Assembly: GCF_910592395.1 (NCBI RefSeq)
Contig: NC_088313.1
Location: forward strand, 12,101,937 to 12,165,936
Length of the DNA stretch: 64,000 nucleotides
Origin: Lineus longissimus
Taxonomy: Eukaryota; Nemertea; Pilidiophora; Heteronemertea; Lineidae
Reading direction: 5' to 3'
In this document: positions 35,580 through 46,759 of the stretch, in pieces
How the letters are laid out: the number at the start of each line of letters is the position of its first letter
How positions within the stretch are numbered: the first letter of the stretch is position 1
The notes under the pieces: generated by a model
What the model was told of the DNA's origin: nothing
The model's input: the letters and a program-made list of their open reading frames with translations, nothing else
Databases searched by the model: none
Translations under genes and position numbers: made by a program

Positions 35580-36798
35580 GACAATCTTCATAAGTAATGC
35601 GCGCATCTTGATTATATTAACCCATTATCAGCGTATAGGCGGATACCGCCTCTTTGGTATACCCTGTATATATTATAAGAGAGGTTGGCAACAATAACTG
35701 ATGAGATGCGATGAGAGAGAGATGACAATAACTGATGAGATGAGATGATGGATGAGATGCAGAGCTCCACTCTGCATATCATCCTGACGGCAAGGGCAAT
35801 AAAGCGGAATCTTCGAAAATTGCGGAATCTGGGAAAACTGGGCGGAAACACCCTAAAACATGGCACATGAAAAGATCGATATCAAATGTGTATATGATTA
35901 TTATTTGTAAGAATTGCTACGTTTTGCCTTCTCTCTAACACGGTCGATGTGGAAATGATCCGAGAGGAATAATGCAGATCATTTTGTCATGCATGGTGGA
36001 TTTTTCCGAAGTCGAAAAATAGAGAGGTTTGAACAATTAATACTTATGAAACACTTCAAATATCTATTGCTGATTCCACTAAATCGGAGCCATGGCCCGT
36101 TGCGAGTCCCATTCCGAGGTAGAATTGTGTACACCTATTGAATTACGCTGACTATGGTGGCCGGCAATTCTCGGTGGCCGGTCCAGAGTTAATGAGCTAC
36201 CAATGGGACTGACATCTTGCACTGGCCTCAATATCTTCAAGGCTCTTCTCAAAACCCATCTTTGTGGGAGAACCTTCAATTGATAAATGTACAGCGCTTT
36301 CAGCGGACAGACAGCCTGGAAATATCATTATGTATGTATGTACATATATTCAATTTTCGAGTTCGATTTCAGCCCGATTTCGCCTAGTCGTACATATTCC
36401 TCGAATGGTATATACCGTTGATAATTCTATGAATTCGAACTTCGCACATAGTGTTGATAGTTCCATCGCATCGACAAAATGTACGAGTCATATTGGTCAC
36501 ACGATCGCCGAAGAAAATTTTAACAACGAGTGACGCAATACGCGGATGATGGAGATCGTTCAATAGAACGAGTCATTCATACAAGCTGTAATTAAACCTA
36601 ACATAATATATATACTAAACGTTTGGGGGACTGGCCTTATTAGCCCTGGTAGGCAACAAACCGGTCTCGGACTAACTAAATTCCTATAGCAAACAGGGCA
36701 GTTCGGGCTTGTGAGTAGGGCAACAACACAGAGAAGAGAACAAAACCTGACCGTAGAAGGAAAGCACCGCCGTCCTGGCGTCTAACTGGTTGCGCACG
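35580..36798. other. duplicated unit A, non-coding part
   Basis: Matches 52589-53882. Contains a GATGA-rich microsatellite (about 35698-35763; partner about 52712-52775) and a short GTATGTATGTACATATA string (about 36331-36350) that has grown to about 90 bp in copy B. Minus-strand frames (35612-35866, 36079-36279) are shared with copy B but show no known domain. Confidence 0.6.
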
Positions 36799-36910
36799 TA
36801 ACAACAGAGCAAATCATGTCTTTATTGCAAAATAGGCTGCGAATATAAAAACCGACATAAGTGGTGATATGAATAAAGACTAGCATATGATTTTATCTAA
36901 TTGTACATTT

Positions 36911-37131
36911 GTGACCCGCTCCACCAAAACTAGGCGCTTGTCGCATCTGAACTTGACAGGTTGATACGGACTTGTTGTTCATTTCCCTATTGTAGACCTT
37001 TTGTGATATGTGACCAAATCAGTTTTTAATAGATTTCACAAAAGGTCTACAATAGGGAAATGAACAACAAGTCCGTATCAACCTGTCAAGTTCAGATGCG
37101 ACAAGCGCCTAGTTTTGGTGGAGCGAGTCAC
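36911..37131. mobile_element. 221-bp near-perfect palindromic MITE
   Basis: Left arm from 36911 (GTGACCCGCTCCACCAAAAC) and right arm to 37131 are reverse complements over about 95 bp with a single mismatch, around a loop of about 30 nt. ATTT lies on both sides and may be a short target duplication. It is absent from copy B. Together with about 110 bp to its left it accounts for the copy A-specific block 36799-37131. Confidence 0.85.
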
Positions 37132-37187
37132 ATTTACACTAGGCCTTTCTGTACAAAACTGAAGTAGAAGCATTTGCTAGTCTTTAT

Positions 37188-37500
37188 TCATATCACCCAT
37201 TGGCTACCTGTTTTTTCCAAAGCCAATGTTCTGTTTTCCCGTCTCTGCAAGTCCAGTCCTTGGTAGCAGCATCCTTGTGAAGATTTTGAGATGAGATGAT
37301 GACAGGTTTCCGTTTGATCATGGCCGTCATGGCCGTTCTGGGGGGTGGTAAAAAAGGCATCGCACATCTGAATATTTGAGCATGCCATACCACATCGAAG
37401 AATTGACTGAACTGGTAAGGTTGCGAAAGTTAGATTGTTATCAGTTCCTTTAATGTGCATTGTCATGAAATGGAATGAGAAAAACACTAAACTTGCTGAA
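37188..37500 (-). CDS. exon of a putative secreted protein with PAN/apple-like cysteine pattern (copy A)
   Basis: Minus strand. The frame contains RCGMACSNIQMCDAFF followed by a further cysteine after a histidine/asparagine-rich loop. This spacing resembles PAN/apple-type modules, which mediate protein or sugar binding in extracellular proteins. The segment ahead (from an internal Met at about 37515) is moderately hydrophobic and could be a signal peptide. Just after the conserved part the sequence ACAGGTAGCC can serve as a splice donor, so the stretch may be one exon. The paired copy at 53956-54294 is very similar. A degenerate paralogous piece occurs at about 42160-42340 and 54440-54640. 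The family call is tentative because the module is short. Confidence 0.4.
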
Positions 37501-38124
37501 GCTCTGTCCATGTTGGTCAGGACCAGCAATAACTCCCATATAGTTAGACCATATCCACAACTCCGTGGATATGGTCTATTGTTTTTACTGAGCCGATCGC
37601 CAGGACCCGAGGGATGTGGTTTTCGACACGTATCTTCGAAACTGCCGCACGGAACGACCTGAAATTTGGTTAGGTTACGTTTCATAACCTGCTAACGAAC
37701 AACGTGTACTTTATTTTTGCAGCCGTTGCTTACTTTTTTAGTTTTCGGGTGATTTGTGATGAAAATCGCCGGTTCTGAACCGTTCCGGTAACAGCACTGC
37801 CTCCCGCGTTTTTACCGATTAGGCAAGTTGCTCAACGTTGATCTGTCCCGACCTGAACAGGTGGGAGGATACCCGCTACATGGAAGAGCCAACAGACATT
37901 TCGTCTACGCATTCTAGACTGGGTGAGTGTGATTTTTTCGTGATTGTAATCGCCCTCAAATTTGTGTTGAAACACTGCATCAGACAAAATTAACTCATCA
38001 GAGGTCAAGAAAAAGATCTTAAGAATATATATTCGCTGTTAGTTTTGGTGATTATAGGGAGCACGTCCATCTTTTGAGGCAAACTTGTCATCCGAAAGTT
38101 TCCAGATCCCCGCAATGGCGGATA

Positions 38125-40384
38125 TACTGTAGTTTCATGAAAATAACACCACTTCGGGATATTCAAGGCCCGGCCTCTTCTCTCGAGTCTATTCACCAGA
38201 GTTAACCAATGAGTGACTTCGCTGGCCCTTGTGATGGCTCAGCCGAGCTGTCACGGTTACGCTAAACCACTTATTACCGCATCCCTATTGATTCGAAGTG
38301 TTGTGGGCCTACTGGTCGATGAGTGCGCATGTGGAATGACGTAAATGGTAAGGCCACTCGCCGACCGTTTATATAGGTTGTCTCATAAAACTGAAGCACC
38401 TTTTAGATTGATCCAAACCCCCCAAAACAAAAAAGTCCTTATTGAAACTCTGAAGGAAAATCTAAGAATGCTTGCATTAGTAAAGCAAAGTGAGATTCAG
38501 GCAATGACAATAGTCACGAAATTCCGAAGAAAAACGAGGAGCTCATCCTCGAGCAGAAGCAAGAACAATGGCATGGCCGGAAGAAGACGGTGATGGAGCC
38601 CCGTGATCCGTTATGGCCACAGGTTGAGGACCAGCTTTACCAATGGCTGCAGCAGATGAGAGAGCGTCGCCTCGCAGTCTCCGTTCTCGACATTCAAGAT
38701 AAGGCGTTGGTAGTGTGGCAAAGCTGGTGGAATGCGTTAGCCCAAAATGTCAGAGAAGGGATTCAGCATTGTCGCCCTCAGCTATGGGATTTCAACCCAT
38801 CCATAGGCTGGGTGGAGTGCTTGATGAAGAGACGCCACGTGTCCCTACGGAAGGTGACCAAGAATACAACGACCGTCCCCGCTGATGCTGCTGCAAGGAT
38901 CCAGACCTTCCGAGATGCGGTTACTGGGAGCATCGATCGTCTTGATATACAGATGCGGTTCTTCTTTAACATGGACCAAACCTTTGTCCTGTTTGATATG
39001 AGAACCATGTACACGGCCAACACCACGGGGGAGAAGGCCATAGACGTCCGATCATCTAGGTCCAATACCAAGCTGGGAGACACCGTCACCCTCTGCATCG
39101 CAGCCTCTGGAGCAAAGTTGCCGGCGCACATCACCTTCCCCAGCCGTCCGGGTGTTTGCAGCCCTCCAAGACAACCCACCAGTAGATGTAAAGATTACCC
39201 AGTCGGAAACTGGTTGGATGAGAGAGGAAACGGCGCACCACTGGTTAGATGAAGTCCTATCACCCCACGTCATCGACAACGAGGCCGACCAGTTCCTGTT
39301 AATCGTCGATCATTATCGGGTCCACCGGACAGAGAACTTCCGGACGAGAGTCTGCGACATGAGAGGCAGCCTGGATTACGTACCTGCTGGTTGCACATCC
39401 CTCGTACAACCGTTAGACGTTGCAGTCATGAAGTCCTTCAAATGTCACGTACGGCGACAATGGAAATGGTGGAAGAAGGACCACACGGACGAACGAGGAG
39501 ACTGCCCTCACATCGGCCTGAGAGACGTGACCAACATCATCAGAGATTCCTGGGATGGTGTTGATGAGGACGTTATCGTCAACTGATTTGAAACATCGTT
39601 TCGACCAAGGCCAATCGAAGCTGGACCACATGCTATCTTGGAGGAAGAAGAGGAGACTGCCGTGGATGGACCAGAGTTCGTGAATGTTGTTCGAGGAGGA
39701 CATTGTGATCGACTTGAATTGACTGTGGGTGTTGTGAATGATTGTGTGTACGATTCTGAACGCTGGACAATCTAATATTGTGTATCTTTAGGTTTGAAAA
39801 AAAATTGAATCGGGATTTGCATCGTTCTTTTTTATTCCTTCACTGAACACTTCGGACAAGACTGTACATCAGAGGGATGTTCGGTTTTGTCTCCAGATAT
39901 GTGACGGACAACTTCTCATTCTTACCAATTTCGCACTGCAAAGTATCTTTCAAAGCCCGAAGCTGGTAAGGGATGATAAGACCCGAAGACATGCTCCATT
40001 ACCTCCGTGAGCAATGCCTCACTTTGAAAGGGCAGGTCAGTCCCTAAAATCAGCAGAAGCCAATATGTCAGTTGGACTTTTTTCATGGACACCCTGTACA
40101 CTACCAATGACGATTAGTTGAAAATGTTCTGGCACACTCAGTACAATGGCCGAAGGCCCGATCCCATTATCCAATTAATAGGAGACCTACGAATCGGTTT
40201 CAACAACCCAAACAATAAGGATTGGACTCGAAACTGATGTATATTCGATATGAGGCCTGGACAACCCTCTCTGGAATCCCAGCCAATGATCGGCCTTCTC
40301 AATAGCTCTGTTCGCCACCCTATGAGTCAGGGGCGGCGACACCGGCTGTTAATGAAGTGGTGTTATTTTCATGAAACTACAGTA
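38125..40384 (+). mobile_element. pogo/Tigger-type DNA transposon, 2256 bp
   Basis: 28-bp perfect inverted repeats at 38127-38154 (CTGTAGTTTCATGAAAATAA...) and 40355-40382 are flanked by TA on both sides (38125-38126, 40383-40384), the target duplication of the Tc1/mariner superfamily. The interior holds a pogo-like transposase split by one or more frameshifts (38345-39586). The length fits a complete Tigger-type element. It sits inside the copy A-specific block. Confidence 0.92.
38345..39586 (+). pseudogene. pogo/Tigger transposase, frameshifted
   Basis: Frame 38590-39252 (220 codons) begins with a CENP-B/Tc5-type DNA-binding HTH region (a WLQQMRERRLAVS helix, then KRRHVSLRKVTK). It continues into the DDE domain with the first aspartate in FFFNMDQTFVLFD and the string AKLPAHITFP. 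The sequence then shifts by one base near 39150. Frame 39152-39586 carries the rest: TGWMREETAHHWL, the second aspartate in LLIVDHYRVHRT, and the third region GCTSLVQPLDVAVMKSFK. An upstream frame (38345-38593) in a third phase may be the N-terminus. The enzyme would cut and paste the element through its 28-bp ends, but this copy cannot make it without correcting the shift. Confidence 0.87.
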
Positions 40385-41412
40385 CATTCATCAAAAAAAT
40401 TACGAATTCGGGCAAGTTTCATCAAACTGTGCGCCTTAAACACCTAAGAATGTCTCAAAATCACCCAGACTCTACACATGAGATATACCTTCACTGAAAA
40501 TAATTGCTAAAACCTCGCTTAACGTGTCGCGAGTGCTGAAAGCAACAGTTTTGGAGATCGTTTTTCTGTACATCCTGCTCACTCCTGTAGAAATGTACAG
40601 TAAAGCACGTATACACGTGCAGTGTAAATGGACACACGAATGTACACACCTTCTGAAAATATTGTCAGCAAAGGTGATAAGTGTTTGTTCTGAATTATGA
40701 CAATGAAATTCATAGACTATTAGCAGGTAGTCAGTGTCTGTTGGTCTGAATAATGAATGATAAAACTTCTGGTGAAGTTAAAATATTTCCTCGCTCTGTT
40801 TTACAGCCTGTGACGCAGTGACGGGGATGATCAGCATCTGTTCTGTTCTGCGACCGCATCAGTCACGGATATAGGAGCCTTGACCACGAGGAGCTGATTA
40901 GGCAAAGTCGTATAACCGTCTTAACCTTGACATCGGTGCAGTGCTGAATTTGCCGTCCGAAGACAAACCAGTATAATATTCGTTCTTTTCACTGTAATAC
41001 TTTTACTTCAAAAAGACTGAATAAATAAACCTACTGTGGCAGTTAGTTTAAAAAGATATTATTGCATGTTACGTTTTTACTCTTAGTGCTGATCGGTCAT
41101 ACCCCTTGGGCCTGGCCGTAACCTTGCATACTGGTTGTCTCGATGCCGCATACTATGACCATCATCACCATGTATATCTACTGGACTGTTTTGTTGCACC
41201 ATGTCGAAGGAATTTTATGTAGAGATCAAGACACTTCCCTCACATCACAATCTACACCTCAAAAGAATGGTTGTAAAAATCCTTGCCATGATTCCCGGTT
41301 GCCCCTTTGTTGTGACCATGCATGCATCAATGGCCTGGGATGTTGCAACCTACACTTCAAAGGAATGCGAAGTCTAAATCACATTTATTTTTTGTCCCCA
41401 GGTTGTGACTTT
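40385..41412. other. stretch without a supported gene
   Basis: No domain seen. A plus-strand frame at 41143-41445 (100 codons) is cysteine-rich (CDHACINGLGCCNLHF) with a hydrophobic start. It overlaps the left arm of the next inverted repeat and is not supported by anything else. Confidence 0.35.
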
Positions 41413-42000
41413 CCTAACAGCAATTGCAGACCATATCCCTGGTGATAGTGTTTTGTCATCTTAAAAATGAGCACCAGGACAAAGCACCAAAAACCTGCCA
41501 CTTAAGATCAGATCAGAAGTTACCTACGTGGTGCCAGTACACACAAGTGCATGATTGACACCTAGATCATTTGAAGAAAAAATTGGCAGCAGAACCATGT
41601 GTGCATGGAGGGAGGTATTATAATATAAATACTGTGGAGACGCAATGTATTATTGGTCGTCCCAACATTGGGAGCTTTCATCCCCACCAGCCATATCAGA
41701 TGGCCAACTGGTTTCCCTCATTCGACCAGAAAACTCATCAAAAGATACGAAAGATGTTGAGATTCAGATTACATTTGCTTGTTGTCTGCTGGATTTTGAC
41801 CATCCATATGCTGAGTTGTTGCAGTCCCAGAACCATCGCTAATTCTAGTATTTATGATGCACCTACTGTCACAACCTAATTCAGCTGGTTATTCAGGGTT
41901 ATTTGCCTCTGATTTATCTGGTTATATCCTGGTGCAAACCTAATTTCTCAACATGACAAAATACTTTCACCAGGGATATGGTCTGCAATTTGCTGTTAGG
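41413..42000. mobile_element. 588-bp inverted-repeat element
   Basis: About 37 bp at 41413-41449 (CCTAACAGCAATTGCAGACC...) are inverted at 41964-42000 with a one-base gap and a few mismatches. The interior contains a minor open frame only (41571-41879). Target duplication not identified. Confidence 0.65.
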
Positions 42001-42020
42001 CGAATTGCCCAATACTAGTT

Positions 42021-43476
42021 ATGAATTGCATTAACACGGTCTACGAACTCAACCAATAGAATTTTCGATTGGACGACCTTCTTTCTCGAGACATTGATGT
42101 TGTCATCGCAAATTAATGCCACAGACAAAACTCTCCGCAGCAAATCTTTAAAGAAAATGGTCCAAAGGCTATATAGAATCTATACCGTTATAGCATCTGT
42201 ATAGGGTTTATGAAGGACAACCTATGTACTATAAGATGAACAAATTCTATGTAGGCTTTCAGTGTATTTTATGTAGTGAAAAAGGCAACGCATATCTGAA
42301 TATTCGAGCATGCCACGCCATATCGAATAATTGACTGAACTCGTAAGATTTTAAGGCGAGAAATAGAGAAAATGTTCGGATTTGCTTCAATTCAAGACAA
42401 ACATACCATTTTCAACCTCGGTCACAGGATTTTAATCGGTGAGAATTTCAAACTTGGTGTACATAAAGAACCTTATTGCAGTTAAGGTACACCCAGATTG
42501 GTCCTGGTTGAACTTAAGGTGCACCCAGGGCGAACGATTGTTGGGCACTGTTCAAGACCAGTTTTTTAGGTGTAATTACGACACGTGCTAATTGCGAAGG
42601 GGATACGCAGTCTCTTTAATCACCTCCATCGACATAGGGCCTATAGCTGGATGCAATGCCAACAATGACATGGAATTCTTGCTGAAAAGGAAAGGATTTT
42701 CGCGGCAGAATGTTTTCGCGGTCACGACCTACTCGCGAAATTTGTGAAAAACTTCCTGAACATGAAATTTTCTGTTAAGACAAGCATATTTCGGGAATGA
42801 ATCAATGACGATTTGATTGTCGAAGAGACATTCTAAAATACATTGGTATCACAAATCATAGTTAGCATCTTCCCGTTTGCGGAACTGAGCGTATTTGGAA
42901 ACTCAACCAAGAGCATCCAGGCCGGTCATGTTAAAATGCAGCATTTTGCATGGCACGAGCGTACATGTATATCTCAAATGCATTTGTGCACAAATTACAT
43001 ACGCTAAGACTGCAGTCAGCGGTGACCCCAAATATTCATCGGTCAAATGTCAGACACATCAACTGAATCCAAGGACGTTTTATACAGGGTGGCCCAGAAT
43101 TATTCCAATCACACAATGGATACACAATAGAATTCTATTGTCCAAAGGAAAATAATTCTGGGCCAGCCTGTAGAGCGTACGTACACGTAATTCATAACAA
43201 CATATATCAAAGGTAAAAGCACACATTAACCATGCAGAACGATATCCGGCTTCGTTTGGTCAATAGTTCGCCAAAAGTAAATCAATTTCGAAGTAATTGA
43301 TGACGTCAGCGTCTACTGAACGCCGTTGTGCAGTTTTCCCGGTAAGCGGAGCGAGATGGAAAATCGCCCGAATAAAATCTTGATCTCACAAATTTTATAT
43401 ACTGAATTGAAAACCGGCGCGGGTTTCGACGGAATTTTAGCAACAAGATGAGGGTATTGGTATCTCAATATAGACC
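42021..43476. other. duplicated unit A, middle part
   Basis: Matches 54292-55135 and 60410-60877. Contains the dispersed repeat also present at 22376-22500, a degenerate piece of the PAN-like exon (about 42160-42340), and a stretch with a short inverted repeat around ACACAATGGATACACAATAG. No intact gene. Confidence 0.65.
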
Positions 43477-44080
43477 TTAAACAGGTAGCGCTGGTATAAA
43501 AGGAGGAGGCGGGCACCAGACTTGCAAATGGCTGAGTGGCAAATTTGAATTCAGAGCTCCTGCTCATTTTCACACATTCTTTCAATTTTCGAAGGTTTAG
43601 CAGTAAATTGTGATTTAGAAATGCTTTGATGATGATTATGAATATCATAGAAATCAAAAATGCCTAGTATGATTATTTCAAATGGTAGTTGTCTAGGAGT
43701 AATTTGTGTGAAAAGGGTGTCCAAACTGGTCCAACTGTGGATTCTAGTACATCTTTGCAGTGCATAAGTAATGCAAAAATGCATAAATTATACAAATGCA
43801 TGAGTAATACACTGTTAGTAAACAAAGTGATGCATGCCCACATGTTTGTTGCTTCTCAGATCCTGAAATAAAGTCATGCTGCATGCTTTTTAATTCAGAG
43901 GGCCTACCTCTCAATAGTCCTCCCATGAAGATCACAATCCATAATATTAAATGTTTGTATAAATCCATGAAATATCATCCAAATATTAATTCCAATAAAC
44001 TAATAATCCATGATAATAAGCTAAGGTCCAAGTTGTCACTTCTACTTGGGAATCAGTACGCAGAAATAACTTCAAAATTG

Positions 44081-44799
44081 TCAGTTTGGAGTAAAAAAAC
44101 TAATCCAAGATGTAAATCTATAAGTTAATTTAATTCCACGTATGCCCCATGTAAGGCTGTCCACGTGGGTTAGGGTAAAGGCCTCTGACAAGGATGAGGA
44201 TACAGTCTGGAATGACCTCCCTGTCAGTTCTTTTCCATGAGCTCCAAACGATGTCGTCTTGATTTCTTTCTTTGTTTTTTTTTTAATATATCTATAGTCA
44301 TCCCATGCCCCTCTATCTTTCATCATCTTCCAGTATCTTTTGTAAAGGTCTTTTCGAACTGTGTTATTTCCTTTTCTAGGAGGTTGTCCTGCACCAAGCC
44401 ACTTTGGTCTCTTCGTTGTCACACAGGGTTGACAAAAACATTGCTGGCATTCCTCCCTCTGTGGATCCCGAGGTACTACATGTAGAATCCGTTGCCTTTC
44501 CTCCTCAACAGGCACAGCAGGAACTGGGTTAACATTAACCCCTCCATCCCCTATACTCTCTGCCACTTCATCAGAATGTGCAGGTACCGGCATCAAATTA
44601 TCCTCATCAGGTCTCACAGGTTCAGCAGCAAGCACCCTTTCAACACTTCACTCTGTGATGCTATTGAATCACATTGTACCCCAACATCACAATGTAGAAC
44701 ATCCAGCTCCTCAATGTCCAAATTGTTCCAACTAATAACACTTCTTATAAACTCTTTTTGTTCTGCTGTAACAAGCAGCTGAAAAATCTCCTTTTCCAT
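44081..44799 (-). pseudogene. second protein of the Kolobok-type element, frameshifted
   Basis: Starts with ATG at 44799 and reads MEKEIFQLLVTAEQKEFIRS with an acidic segment following. The frame shifts near 44635, after which the 44081-44635 frame continues with a proline/acid-rich linker. It then has a cysteine motif (ECQQCFCQPCVT) followed by RPKWLGAGQPPRKGNNTVR and LYKRYWKMMKDRGAWDDYRY. A CxC-xx-C cluster with these flanking residues recurs as a partner protein or domain in transposon-like genes of marine invertebrates and resembles the cysteine-rich tail found with P2X7-type proteins. Its role is unknown; zinc or nucleic-acid binding is a guess. It lies just downstream of the transposase frame on the same strand. 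Confidence 0.6.
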
Positions 44800-44833
44800 A
44801 GCACAAATTTTCTGAAACTAACACGGTTCAAAG

Positions 44834-46759
44834 TCACCTCATGAAGTCAGAGTAGGACTTTCCAACATGAGGGGTGATAGGTTGGCTTGTCATCTTGGAT
44901 GATGGTAGCCCTACCTGACCATAGAAACTGTCCATCCACAAGTCCCATAATTTACCCCTGTAGCCGAACAATTTTTTCTTCTTTATATCTCGGCCAACCT
45001 GCCTCCTTGGTTTTCTCGAGTCCTTTACTAAAACAGTTGAAGTGACCTCCCTGTCCTGCTGTTCATTCCAATCTAAAACCGCCAAATTACTACGGATCAT
45101 GTATGCCCTTGTCTCAAAAACAATTCTTTTGTCATGAAATTGTAGAATTGCATTATTAAATGACTCTACGAAGTGGGCGTCTTTGCAACAGACATACAAC
45201 TCTGGCTTCTTGTAGACTGGAAGTCCATGCAGAAACTTTTTCAAGGCCTCTTCAGCATTTGGATTTGTGATAGGGTCCTTACTGGGTTCGTAGTCTGCAT
45301 CGGACCTGCAAGGGGATTCATGATGGCAATGACTGTGATCTCCTTTGTAGTGTGGGATGATGCTGTCTATCCCTGCGACGATGTTTGCTGGGTCACCATT
45401 GCATCTTTTGATGTGGTAATAAACATGGGTCTTGACAGAACCCGCTTTGTCAGCCAAGTCCTTGTACCAGGTCTTTCCCTCAGTGTAATTTGGTCCTGAT
45501 GTGATTTTCTTCATCCCAGCTGCCACGCCTTTCGTCATGTGCCACGTGTCAAGCGAATTCATGGTTTGTGGATATTCCTCTCGCACAAACTTAGTGATCT
45601 GGGGGTTGGAGTCGTGGGCATGCACCCTCACCGGAACGACTTGTTCATCAAAGTAGGAGTAAATTCTCTTGGTCCCGATCAGTTCATGTCTCCCTGGAAC
45701 TGGATCATCAGCCTTGGAAACAACTTAGTGAGAAAGAACCTTGTGTGTCTTATCTCCAAGACACAAAACGTCTGAAAATCGGGCATTCTTGCGCCAACAG
45801 TGATGTGCATCCGTTGCGATGTCTATCCCCTCTAGTCCATTGGTTTCTTCAGATAGGGCAACTTCCATCAACAAAGCATCAGCCTCTGATTCCTGTGCAG
45901 CAGTGTCAGTGACAGTCTTGTATGTTTCAGCAAATGCTAGCAAAGACTTTTCCCCAATTTTCCCCACACCAGCACCATCACACACTATTTCGTATTGATT
46001 TGGTAAAATTCCTGATACAAAGTAGGCGTGTGCAATTCTAAGGTTGGCTAAAAATTGTCCGCCTTCGACATGAGGAGGTGTAGTCCAACTCATCTTATGG
46101 GCACCAGTTTGACATGCGATGTCAAAAATACCCACGTGTCCATCCATCCTTTCATTCATTATTCCCATTTTTGACTTACATTGCCGATGATGCAAACACA
46201 ATTTGTCTAAGAGATTCTCCAGTGACTGCTTTGATGTAATATACAATGACTGCTCAACTTCTGATCTCTCACAATACTGGAAAGAGGTACTGCTTGGTTC
46301 ACTTTGTATTAACTCGTCATTTCTATTGTCATCAGTCATTTCCTCAGCACTATCTCCACCGATCTTATTGTGAAATTTATAATATTCAACCATCTCTGAC
46401 AAGAACTGGTGATTTGACATCTTCGACATATTTCCCCCACCTAGATGTTTCTTGATCAGGTCGATGTTGTCATACAATGATAATTTCTCCGCCTCACTCT
46501 CACAAGTAAACTCCAAGCAGCCACGAAATTTCTTCTGAGGCTTGTCTTTCTGTTTGTGACGTTCCTTTCTCTCACGAACCTTGAATGGACTATCTGACGG
46601 ACATCGTTTTCTCGGATTTTCAAGACGTTCTCTGTCCTTTAATCGCAATTGTCCAATAGGCCTATTGTCATGACTGGAACTGGCTTCTTCCGACATTCTG
46701 ACGTTAAATGAATCATCCATGGATGATGACTGATGAACTGTCTTCGGATATTTTTTCAA
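44834..46759 (-). pseudogene. Kolobok-like DDE transposase with one in-frame stop
   Basis: Two minus-strand frames, 45725-46759 and 44834-45631, are in the same phase, separated only by a TAA at 45725-45727 and 31 further codons. Without the stop the region would be about 640 codons. The N-terminal third is charged (possible nuclear localisation). The middle has CDGAGVGKIGEKS and GIDIATDAHHCWRKNARFSD. The C-terminal half has VRVHAHDSNPQITKFV and LDTWHMTKG, then a Cys/His cluster (HYKGDHSHCHHESPC), then CKDAHFVESFNNAILQF, which would supply the catalytic acidic residues. This order matches Kolobok-like transposases as I know them. The first codon in phase is TTG; the first ATG is 13 codons in, so an upstream exon may exist. 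Confidence 0.75.

Larger units (their letters stand above)
37551..42020. other. copy A-specific block carrying the pogo element
   Basis: In copy B the flanking sequences are contiguous at about 54291. In copy A they are separated by this 4.5-kb block. The hexamer TAGTTA stands at both junctions (37549-37554 and 42020-42025) and may be a target duplication. The block starts with a short hairpin (GACCATATCCAC / GTGGATATGGTC) and ends with a related inverted sequence. Apart from the pogo element and the 41413-42000 inverted-repeat element I recognise nothing in it. Confidence 0.5.

Noticed and set aside
45173-45499. Plus-strand frames across the Kolobok transposase
   Set aside because: They are antisense shadows of the minus-strand transposase frame.
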